From assembly GCA_946807835.1 (NCBI GenBank), contig OX327697.1:16936001-17000000 (forward strand): a DNA stretch of 64,000 bases. The letters are read 5' to 3'. The position numbers and the translations under genes were made by a program. Source of the DNA: Ailanthus altissimus (Eukaryota; Streptophyta; Magnoliopsida; Sapindales; Simaroubaceae). The notes under the pieces were generated by a model. That model had not been told where the DNA came from and did no database searches. It saw only the letters and a program-made list of their open reading frames with translations. Each line of letters opens with the position of its first letter. Positions within the stretch are counted from its first letter, which is position 1. This document shows positions 47,569-57,214 of the stretch, in pieces.

Positions 47569-48222
47569 CTACGGAGTGAGATTTAAGTCTATTTTGCGCT
47601 TCTTCTGATTGTCATAAGTAGACCAGTCTAACTGATGCAATGTTGGATTAGACAGAGGAATAAAATACTGCAATTGATCAATCAGTTGATCAGCAGTTGG
47701 AGCAGAAATAAGAATCCGTCGTGCTAGAAGTGGGATGAATTGTGTTCCCGCTACATAGTCAAGAAAAGATATCAACCCGTCGTAAAAACCATTAACATTT
47801 AACAAACCAATGGGTTTTTGGTGGATTTGTAATTGTGCCCATGAGACAATTTGAAAACTTTTCTCCAAGGTCCCGAAACCTCCTGGTAGAGCTATGAAAG
47901 CATCTGCATGCCTAAGCATTTGAGCCATTCGCTCGTACATAGATGAGACTTGTAACTCATCCCCAATTGTTTTTCCTACAACATTTTCAATAGCTAGAGG
48001 TTTTGGAATGATACCCAAAACTCGACTACCTTTATTGTGTGCAGCTTTTGCCACAGACCCCATTAACCCTCGGTTACCTCCTCCATATACTAAATGTATA
48101 TTTCGCTCAGCTAATACCTTACCAAGATTTTCTGCAACTTTTGTAAACTCTTCAGTATTTCCAGGGTTGGATCCACAAAAGACACAAATTTTTGTGAATC
48201 GACGAGCTAAGGTTTCCTCCAT
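47569..48222 (-). CDS. LOG: LOG-family cytokinin riboside 5'-monophosphate phosphoribohydrolase, transposon-borne
   Basis: A 217-residue intact, intronless frame from MEETLARRF (an upstream in-frame Met at 48279 lies before the TATA-proximal start and is less likely). LOG enzymes cleave cytokinin nucleotides to free bases in the cytosol. Landmarks: ICVFCGSNPGN near the start, VYGGGNRGLMGSVA, RVLGIIPKPL, SSMYERMAQMLRHADAFIALPGG with the conserved Arg, PGGFGTLEK, then VSWAQLQIHQKPIGLLNV and FYDGLISFLDY. In PGGxGTxxE the final Glu, needed for activity in studied LOGs, is Lys (AAA), so activity is doubtful. The tail ends KKRKIDLNLTP. Length fits the family. It is antisense to its host element, with its own TATA box. 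The absence of introns indicates a processed copy. Confidence 0.92.
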   Translation of the reverse strand: MEETLARRFTKICVFCGSNPGNTEEFTKVAENLGKVLAERNIHLVYGGGNRGLMGSVAKAAHNKGSRVLGIIPKPLAIENVVGKTIGDELQVSSMYERMAQMLRHADAFIALPGGFGTLEKSFQIVSWAQLQIHQKPIGLLNVNGFYDGLISFLDYVAGTQFIPLLARRILISAPTADQLIDQLQYFIPLSNPTLHQLDWSTYDNQKKRKIDLNLTP

Positions 48223-48281
48223 TGTTACGCTTACCCTAATCTTTAAATATTTTTGAGTTTGTATAAGGATGCAAAACAATG

Positions 48282-48290
48282 TATTTATAG
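48282..48290 (-). promoter_or_regulatory. TATA box of the E-borne LOG gene
   Basis: The reverse strand CTATAAATA lies 60 bp before the ATG at 48222. The box and the following ACATTG...TGCATCCTTATAC are shared with the D copy (39220-39263). Confidence 0.65.
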
Positions 48291-48809
48291 AGAAACAAAT
48301 TTATAATAGCTGTGGAGCATATGTGTAAGTATGTTCAAGTATATATTTTTCTCGATTTTTGTGAGGCAAAAAGAAAAGAATGAGTTTTACTTTATCATTT
48401 TATAAGGGACAATAGGCCGCAAAATTTGAATAAATATTTTTGATATGTAAGTGTGATAAAATTGTGTCGGAAGCATGATGAGTTAGGTAAGATGATTAAG
48501 AAAAGTCAAATAAAGGCATATTTTATGGGCTTAGGGACTTTGCCGTTTTGGCACTAATGGCCGACAATGCATCTATGACTTGAAGACTTTTTGAGCTAAC
48601 AATTGGACTTTGGACATGAGGCCAAATTAACTTTATTAATTACAAGGATTTTGTGGTCTTAACATTGATCTTTGGCTGATAGATTAAAAATGGACATGAA
48701 GAAAGATAAATGACACTTGACATAAAGATAAAGCAGTAGTCAGTCTCTCTTTGATGTGATAAAGCGGCACAGATCTAGTTTCTGGTAAAAATAGAAAGAG
48801 CAAGGTAGA

Positions 48810-49960
48810 TCAAAATGAGTCTCCCTGGTCGCTTTCATCTGTGTCGTATCCGTGAGAGAGGAACTTATGGAGTTGTTGTTCCCATATATTGAATGAGGGC
48901 TCTGGCTGAGTGGAATGTGGGTCTACCATATCTTGATCTTCTCTAGGTGAGCTGGTCTGGATGAGGGATGTGCTGGCTTCCTCTTGGATTTGGGTGTCGG
49001 TTGGATAAGGTTGAGAGTCTTGAAAGAGGGATAAGTCAAGATTAGGTTGGTGTTGGTCAGGTTCTGTCGGGACAACTGGCTGAGATTGAGTAGGTTCTGT
49101 CGGGACAGGTGGCTGAGGCCATTGGTGAAGGTTATCGATTTCTTGTCTATATCTGGCATAATAAGTCATGTTTGGGATATGGTGATGGTGGGTAGAGTAA
49201 TTTGTATTTCTATGATGTGAAAGATGATCTTTTTGTCTTTGTTGGAATTTGAGTATATTGGCCAAATTCAGTTCTTCTGCAAAGTCATCTTCAACCTGTT
49301 CCCAAGGTGCAGCATCTTCTGGGGAGATCCAAACGGATGGAGGAATTATCTGGTTTTCTTGAGCAAGAATTCTTTCAAGTTCTCTCTTTTGCTGGATTAC
49401 TTCTTCAGGTCAGAGCTTAATTGATCCCTTTAGTGAAAGGGTGTGAGGTAATCCTTGATAGTGGGGTAATAATGGATTTCATGATCTGAAACAATCATAC
49501 CCTTTCGTTGGAGAAGTAAAACAGACCAAAGATATTGTCTAGGGACTGCAGCATTTGTGTTGTTTGCAATCATGTGTTGAAATTTAGTTATCCACCATGT
49601 CTTTGGGTAAAACCATTGGAGAAAAATCAGGGCTGAATGATCTTCATCACAATTTTCTAATTTTTGGACGGTTCTAAGTAATGGGAATTCCATGGTAATT
49701 GTATACAGATCCAACAGGTACCATAACAAGTAAATGACAGATTTGGACTATTGAGAAAATGGGAAAAAAAAGAGTGCAAGTGAAAGAAAGGGTATTCCAA
49801 GTTGAACAAAGGGCCACCAAGAACTGTGAGACCGTGTTCTTGGACTGCCAAGATGGTGTAGTATCTGATGAATTCTTTAGCACGGGAATGGAGTGTTCTG
49901 GTTCTGATTAGGTCTGGAAATTGTGGTGGAGAAAAAAGGAACAGGAGGAGTTATGATAAC
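48810..49960 (-). pseudogene. Unrecognised antisense reading frame of element E (broken)
   Basis: A second coding-like stretch on the minus strand. 49657-49930 gives FIRYYTILAVQEHGLTVLGG then PLFNLEYPFFHLHSFF. 49430-49729 gives ALIFLQWFYPKTWWITKFQH and AAVPRQYLWSVLLLQRKGM. 49266-49400 gives RILAQENQIIPPSVWISPED. 48810-49265 gives a Gln/Pro/Ser-rich tail with PTEP and Gln repeats ending in acidic DTDESDQGDS. The pieces are coherent in character but separated by at least one frame change and stops. I do not recognise the family. A TATA box is found upstream (50031-50040). It may be an additional transposon ORF or a second captured gene. Confidence 0.5.
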
Positions 49961-50030
49961 GGGACTCATTATGAAGATGGTAAGAGGGTTGGTTTTCTTT
50001 ATTGCTAGAAAAGTGATTATGAGGTTTAGG

Positions 50031-50040
50031 CTATTTATAG
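50031..50040 (-). promoter_or_regulatory. TATA box upstream of the second antisense frame
   Basis: The reverse strand reads CTATAAATAG, about 60-70 bp before an ATG near 49970. The sequence is a near-perfect plant TATA box. Confidence 0.5.
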
Positions 50041-50870
50041 AGTTTTGTGAAAGAAAATCAATAATCGTTTTGTTCTTTCCTTTTCCGTGGATGACGTTAA
50101 AGGAATAGTTGAAAAACCATATTTGCCATTGCAGTAATTATGCTAGTGCAATCTTTTCTGTTTGAAACTGAGCATATTAGAAAAAAAAGCAGACATGTCA
50201 GTCTCAATGAGAAAATGATGTCCAATAAGGTGGACTATTTTTTTTTAAAGAGTTAGAGTAAGAGATATAATGTTGAGATCTATAGTTTAAGAATCATTGA
50301 TCATTTAAGATAATACCTTCAATATTCTGATTTGAATGACAACTTAGTTGCGTAGAAATGCTACGTTTTTTTAATGATATCAAGGTAGTGAATGATATTA
50401 TGACGTATGAATATATGTTGAAGGGATTAAAATTTTTAAAGGAGTTAAGAATTTTATGTAAGAGATTAGTATGGGTATTCTACATTTATGTTATTCTTTA
50501 ATGAATGAAAGGTGAAGTGTATAGATACCCATTAAATATTGAACGAATGAAAAAAAAAAAGAATAAAAATATGTGTGTATAATTTTATAAGTCCATAATG
50601 TGTGTCATATGTTTATTTTATGGATATATGTTTCGTACTCCTCTCGTATACTCAGCTATGAGCCAACTTAGAGATAATCTAACATATGAATGAGTATTTA
50701 TTAGGATTTTGGACCACAATGAGCAAATCCTATATACAAGGAAGATTGCTTTGTAAATGTTTTATGAATAAACTATACAGTTGAAAAGGAAAATTGAGAA
50801 TGAGAAGAAGAAATGAGATCTAAGTATCCTCATCTATGTGCTTAAGTTATGAATTTCGAGGACGAAATTC
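50041..50870 (+). other. Non-coding 3' part of element E interior
   Basis: Nothing recognisable until 50840-50870, where the pol-end remnant (ttcgaggacgaaattctt) appears. Confidence 0.5.
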
Positions 50871-50874
50871 TTAT

Positions 50875-50888
50875 AAGGAGGGGAGAAT
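50875..50888 (+). other. Polypurine tract of element E
   Basis: AAGGAGGGGAGAAT immediately before the 3' LTR. Confidence 0.93.
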
Positions 50889-53602
50889 TGTAGTAACCAG
50901 TATCCATAACCGGTAAGAATATGTATATTTATATATATAAATATACGTATTTTATTTGTATGTGGGTGATCCTTGATTTATATATTGTTATTAGTAGTGT
51001 TTTTATAGGTTAAGGATATACTATTAGTATTGGGTTTATTTGCAAGACTTTGGAATTATTTTAGGGACCAAATTGTTATACTTTGAAAGTTTTGGGGGTG
51101 AATTCGTAAATACCAAAAATTAACCACTTAGTATAAAAATACACTTTTAAAAACCCTAATTTACCATTTTGGTCGAGCTACCCATTTTTAGAGAGAGAAG
51201 AGAGAAATAAAGGAGAGAGAAAGAGAAGGAGAAGAAGAAAAAGAAGAAGAAAATGAGAATTTTGGATCTTTAGAGGTATATCACAACTAATTATCAATTT
51301 ATTGGTGTTAATTAAGTTAATTTCTTTAAGTTTTGATTTCTGGAAATATGTATAATTAAGGATTTGATGTGTATTTCGTTTGATGTTGTGAGAATTGATG
51401 ATGATCTATAAGATAGTTTGATAAATCATGATGAATTATGAAATTTCTGCTGGATAACCTCTTGATCTAGGAATTTTATAAATTGTTGTGATTCGATTCT
51501 GGTTTTGAATTTTGAGTATATGAAATTAGACATGTTTAGGATCATCTGAGACTTTGAATCGACTGAAAATCTCGGAAATTGAATTTGTAGTGAATTTACC
51601 AAAATGACCCTGGAATTCTGGAAATTTCCTGTGTAAACAGTATGATACAGTGGAAAATAATTTTTGAGCTGCTGAATGATCTTTAAAAATTATGAATTTG
51701 TGGAATATAATAATTTTATATGTCTAATATGATATACTCGGAATTGAGAATTTGGATCAATGTGGTTGAAGTGTTATGAATTTCTAAAGTGTATCAGCTC
51801 ATTGTAGTATTTGATTAACAGATTTTTAAAGTTATGAAATAAAATAGTTTTAAAATACTTTTGGCAGTTATTTGGAAGCCAAATATTTATCATGGACTGA
51901 AATATGTGTCAAGAGTAATTATGTGGTATTTTTATAATTTTTGAGTTAGTATATGATTTTATAAAATTGGGAGATTAAATACTGTTCAGTAAGTATCTTG
52001 ATCCTGTCAGGTTTGTAGTTTGGATTCGATGGTGTGTATGGAATGGATTGTGTAGGAATTTTGATATAATATTCATATATAAGAAGTATATATGAGTCAA
52101 GAATGATATATTCTGATTTCGGAGTAATTGGACATCATTTGATGTATTAGAAATTTTTGTTAAGTGTAAGTGGTCAGAATGACAGGTTTTGAGAAACCAA
52201 ATATTTAGACCAATTTGATGTGATAAATGCATTGTGTATAATTTTGTAAGCTATTTAAAGTATTTTGTGTGAATTGTGAGGCTTATGAAAGGATTAATCT
52301 CCATTGATAGGTTAAGGAGATTTAAGCCTTGTAGCTGAAAGTGTTAAGAGGTAAGTATACTAGACTTTTTACTGAAATCACAATAAACATAGTAATTGTT
52401 TTGTATGATTTTGCAAATGGGGTTAAGAATATGTTTATGTTATGTCAAAGTATATTTTGATATGAAATGTGAATATATGTTTCTGAATGTGAGCATTGAC
52501 ATTGAGCATGGACATACATGTATTTTTGTAAGTGAGCTTTCAAAATAAGATGTGTTTAATAAAGAAAGCTTTTGAAGTGTAATATGTCCATGAGAAATAT
52601 TTTGTATTTTGAGGGTACTTGAACTCACTGTTAACTTAGTAGGCATTTTATGTGATTTGTGGAGCCTTTATGTGTGGCCTTTCCTTCGGGATTGGTATAT
52701 GTTATGTGTTCCGTATGTAGAGAGGATCCTATTGGTACCTAAAGGAAGTGTGAGTCATCACATTCGTGTGGTGGCGTATTGGTACATGTGAGAGGACTCA
52801 CCGATGATCAGGGTGAGGGTTTGGCTTTTACCTTCGGGCATAAGTGTTATATATGTGTGATTTAAAGACCTCACTTGTACTATTCCTCTCATACGGTATG
52901 TCACCTACGAGTGACATTTGGCTCATTATGTGATATGTGATATGTAAGTCCTACTAAGTAGTAGTTGAGTAATGGTATTCCTATTATGTGTTTTGAAAGA
53001 ATGTGTAAGCGCTTACATGATATGTGATTTGATAAGATTATGATTTTGATTGATAACAACATATCATACATATGCATTGTGTACATATATGTATTTGTAT
53101 TTGATATATGAAAAACTAGTATGCTTACTGAGTTTTATACTCATTATAGTTTATGGTGATTTCAGGTAAATAAGGTACATGTGTGCTTAGCGGATTTGGC
53201 AAGGCTTCTGCTGTTCCTTGGGTTCCCTAAGTTGTTAGGTTGCTAAGTGTTTCATTTGGGGACACGTGGGATAAGATATTTGATTTGTCCCTAGTGAATA
53301 AATACTTATGTATTATTTTATTGTGTGTGGTTGGACTTAGTTTAAGTTTCACCAAGTGTAGTAATGGATTGATTTTAAGTAAGAATTTACAATGAATATA
53401 TTCTGGGCTTCCGGTAATAAAGTTGCTACTGGTGACGTAGTAGAGTGTTAATCTCTGAGAAAACTCTGACTCCGATTTACTAATTGTCCCAGTCATAATT
53501 CAATTGCTATAATTCTGAAAGAAATTAAAATGAATGTTTAAGTATTATTGAATGAATGTAAGTGATGTCGTGTGTCAGATCTTTTGGGTCTGGGGCGTGA
53601 CA
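50889..53602 (+). repeat. 3' LTR of element E
   Basis: 2714 bp, apparently identical to 44419-47132, ending GGGGCGTGACA then TTAAC (53603-53607, the right target duplication). Confidence 0.97.
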
Positions 53603-53607
53603 TTAAC

Positions 53608-55062
53608 TATGGTTAAAAAGGAAATTTTCCTTTCTCATGAATGTTCAGTACAGATACAAATTTAGCAAGAGTATCTTTCAAATCAGCAAATATTTGAGCA
53701 TTTTGAGAATTAACAAACTCTTGCTTTTCAATGAATGTATGCAAAGTTTCTTCAAGATTTTTCCTAGGAGGTAGGATATATGGTGCATAACCTTGATGAT
53801 TTTGAAAATTTTGGTGTGGTTGAAAAGGTGGTTGTAAAGCCTGTGCTTGAGTGTTATTTCTCTAACTAAAATTCGGGTGATTTCGCCATCCAAGATTATA
53901 GTTTTGTGAATATGGGTTATTGTTTGACTGCTTGAATGTGTTTAGAACATTATCTTGTTTATTGAGACATTCCCTAAATGCAGGAAAAGTTGGGCAATTA
54001 TTGGTAGAGTGATCATGGGTTTCACAAATGTGACATACAATTTCTTGAACAGATTCTATTTGACTACTATTTTTCATTTCTAAGGTTTCGACTTTTCTAG
54101 TAAGGGATGCTAATTTAGCTTGAAGGTCACGGTCCTTCCTAAGATGATAAATAACCCCACTAGATGTAATTGTTTAATTTTTGCTAGGTGCCTCACAAGT
54201 ACCAGCAGTATCCCAATTTTGAGCATTTTCTACTAGTAAGTCAAGATAATTCATTGCCTCTTCTGGGTCTTTGTTCTCAAATGTTCTATTACACATCATT
54301 TCTACCATTTGCCTAGCTTTGGGTGTTAAACCCTCATAGAAATTTGAGACTAGTTTTCATGTTTCAAAGCCATGATGGGGACAGGTATTAAGTAATTCTT
54401 TATACCTTTCCCAAGATTGGTCAAGGGTTTCTCTTAGTTTTTAGGCAAAAGTGGTGATTTGTCTTTAGAAAGAATTTGTTCTATGGGAAGGAAATTTTTT
54501 TTTTTAGGAATTGTTGTTGCATCTCATCCCATAAAGAAATAGATCATGGCCTAAGGTTTTGTAGCCATGTTTTAGCTTTATCTTTTAAAGAAAAATGAAA
54601 AAGCTTAAATCGAATTATGTTCATGCTACAATTTTGGTCATTATACGTGTTACACACTTTTTCAAATTCTCTTAGATGTAAATAAGGGTTCTCTGTATCT
54701 AAGCCATAAAAAGTGGGTAAAAGTTGGATAATGCCTGGTTTAAAATTAAAATGTATTATATCCGGAGGAAAACTTAAGCAAGATGGTGCACCGGTTTGTG
54801 TAGGGTTCGTATAGTCTCTAAGTGTCCTAGGTCGGTTATGGTCATTATGTTGGGACTGATTGTCCCTTGGGTCTATGAGTCCCTCAATTTGATTTTCGGT
54901 CATGGTGTTAATTGGTGGAGAATAAGAAGATGAAGGAGAATCTATCAAATTATCAAAGGAAGTTTCGAAATTACCTATCACCAAATGATGAGAATTAGGA
55001 TTTCGAAACCAACCGCTCATAAAAAGAAATAAAACAAAATACAATAACAATAAATAATACAA
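53608..55062 (-). pseudogene. gag of element D
   Basis: The N-terminal part (54544-55062) reads PRTLRDYTNPTQTG, PGIIQLLPTFYGLDTENPYL and FKLFHFSLKDKAKTWLQNL, the Ty3 gag core. 53862-54077 holds a CCHC knuckle (CHICETHDHSTNNC: C-x2-C-x4-H-x4-C). Between them (54080-54540) the frame is lost. Gag is followed in the minus direction by element E and then the protease. The first Met near 55018 (before FRNPNSHH-type sequence) is a more likely start than 55062. Confidence 0.85.
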
Positions 55063-55189
55063 ATAAGAGAAAAAAATAAAATATTAAATAAAGGTAAATA
55101 AAATAGGCAAAACTAAAAGTAAAATAAAGATAAATAATTAGACGTTAGATTAGTAATGTTAGATTATATAATAAAAAGTTAATAAATAA

Positions 55190-55465
55190 ATAGTAGGAGG
55201 CTTAGCCTTCCATGAAAATAAAGACAGAATAATAAATAAAGTAAAGCAAGTTAGGAGGCTAGGCTTTCTATGAAAATAAAAAGCGAATAATAAATAAAGA
55301 GTAGGAGGCTCAACCTTCTATAAAAATAAAAAGCAAAAATAATAAATAAACTAAAACAAGTTAGGAGGCTTAGCCTTCTATGAAAATAAAAAGCGAAAAT
55401 AAAAAGTGAATAATAAATAAAATAAAGCACGTTAGGAGGCTCAGCCTTCCATGAAAATAAAATAA
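55190..55465. repeat. Minisatellite in the leader of element D
   Basis: Five degenerate units of about 55-70 bp, each with taggaggcttagccttc followed by tatgaaaataaa, at about 55196, 55253, 55305, 55362 and 55432. Confidence 0.8.
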
Positions 55466-55502
55466 AAAAACAAACAACAAAAGAAATAATGTTAATTTCA
55501 TT

Positions 55503-55520
55503 TCTCCGACAACGGCGCCA
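55503..55520 (-). other. Primer binding site of element D (tRNA-Asp type)
   Basis: The reverse complement TGGCGCCGTTGTCGGAGA differs from the canonical site at only two positions, both transitions. Confidence 0.9.
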
Positions 55521-55526
55521 AAAACT

Positions 55527-56956
55527 TGACACGTCCAGAATATAGGAGTTTATTTCCAAGTGCAGGATTGTCGAAGTAATAAATAACTCGATGAGAACGG
55601 GGCCGATCTACAGAGAAGTAGAATTAAAATTACAAATTATAAACACTTGTAAGATAATTAATACAGTATAAGATGTTTGCAAATATTAATTCAATTAACC
55701 AATTTAAATAAAAGTTAAGATTAGGGGGATCCACTCTTGGCATAAGAAGTAAGAATATATTTAACTCTTTTTATAACTCAATTGGAATCCTCACACAAAT
55801 GAGGTTCCAACCGAAAAATATAATAATTAAAGTTCATCATTATTTATATATTGATTAGTATTTATTTCTTTCAATTATTATACACCAAATCTTATAAATG
55901 GATTCAAGTATTTATTATGCCAATCTTTATATTTGTCTACAATAAATCAAGACTCTCACTTTACAAGAAAGGGTATATACACCAAATCTTGTAAATGGTT
56001 TCATGAATTTATTGTGTCAAGTATAAAGTTTATCAATAATAAATCAAGAATCACCACTATAGAAGAAACGGTATTAATTCTATAAACAAAATAAATACAT
56101 CATATATAAATTTTCATAACTTAAGAATGAAGCATTAAATTCATGAATAAGTGTTAAGCATATCTTATTACCTTGCCAAGAGTTTCACCCTTTTGCCTTA
56201 GCATAAAGAAAATTATTTGGACATAATAAAACTAAAGAAAAAGGAAACAAATGGAACAAGAAATAACATGACTTAATAGTAAATAAGAAAAATAATATTA
56301 CAAAGAGATAATACAAAGGACAAGTATTTTGAACTAAATTCTAACTTTCTAATTACATGCTTTAGGCATAAACAAGCTACCTATTTATAGAAAAACATGG
56401 ATAAATCGAGACAAATGAGGATGGAACCACTTGGATGATGAAAGTAAAGAATGGTATCAAAATAATTTGCATTGATTATCACTAAGGCACCCACTTGATT
56501 ATCTAATTTAGAATTGATGTGATCCTAATTAGCTGTCACTCAAAACATCAACGTTGTAGCTAAGTCTCTTATATTTCCAAATTGAGTTGTCTCATACATA
56601 TTAGATATGTATTTCTATAGTTATGGGCCAAATATTGATGATTGTTCAAACTGGGCTTGTATTGTAGATCAGGTCTGTTCTAGGCCATTTTTACCCTCTA
56701 AATACTCAAATTTTAAATGTTTTATAAAATATAATATATTAGCCCATTGTGTCAGCGCTTCGCAAGATCAAGAATCATTCTAATTGGATCGTTAGGTATA
56801 AAGTTATGTTCATTTTATCGAACCTGCCACAAAACAGTTAAAAGATAATTAGGTACAATATTGTAAACATACTTAAGTTAAGAAAATTAAATACACTAGT
56901 AATACAAAACAATGATGTAAAACTCTTATTAAATGTGTAATTTCAAGTGTTCATCA
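55527..56956 (-). repeat. 5' LTR of element D
   Basis: 1430 bp, paired with 35635-36952, ending GTGTTCATCA and followed by the ACAAC target duplication (56957-56961). Confidence 0.92.
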
Positions 56957-56961
56957 ACAAC

Positions 56962-57213
56962 GTTACATAGCTACTGCCATAACGCCAACCCAAGAATGCC
57001 TAAAAGCGCTAGACCAAGCATCTCCGCAACGTTCATCCAATTTCTATGAACGCTACAACAAAATGCACTTACTACCCCAGCACCTATTCGAACAGTAACT
57101 TGGTTCTACACTTTCAACACTTGAAAATGCAATTTTTGCTATTCTTGGGCTTCTTAATCAACTCAGAATACTTCATTATACCTAAAATAACACACAAATA
57201 TGCTATTATACTA
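56962..57213 (-). other. Leader and primer binding site of element C
   Basis: Continues the leader left of element D. At 57202-57213 the reverse complement TAGTATAATAGC matches 9 of 12 positions of TGGTATCAGAGC, one base inside the LTR end, and is the decayed tRNA-Met primer site. Confidence 0.65.
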
Positions 57214-57214
57214 T

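Larger units (their letters stand above)
44419..53602 (+). mobile_element. Element E: young non-autonomous Ty3/gypsy-type element carrying a LOG gene
   Basis: 9184 bp with identical 2714-bp LTRs, perfect TTAAC target duplications, tRNA-Met primer site and polypurine tract. The end FEDEIL-type phrase (50849-50870: ttcgaggacgaaattctt) followed by AGGAGGGGAGAAT is the usual pol end and polypurine tract of Tekay/Del-like chromoviruses, but no gag or pol remains in the 3756-bp interior. Instead there are two antisense reading frames, one an intact LOG gene. Mobilisation would need proteins from another element. Confidence 0.95.
35635..56956 (-). mobile_element. Element D: Ty3/gypsy (Athila/Tat group) retrotransposon with LOG and viral-like cargo
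   Basis: Paired LTRs, exact ACAAC target duplications, primer site and polypurine tract define a complete element inserted in the leader of C. Order: 5' LTR, primer site, repeated leader, gag, [element E], protease, damaged RT, RNase H, integrase, Cys-rich viral-like relic, LOG pseudogene, 3' untranslated region, 3' LTR. Without E (9.2 kb) it is about 12.1 kb. Stops in pol, a duplicated integrase block in RT and diverged LTRs show it is no longer autonomous. Confidence 0.92.

Noticed and set aside
55251..55559. Minus-strand frame of 102 codons with repeated RRLSLL-like segments
   Set aside because: Translation of the leader minisatellite of element D, overlapping its primer site and LTR.
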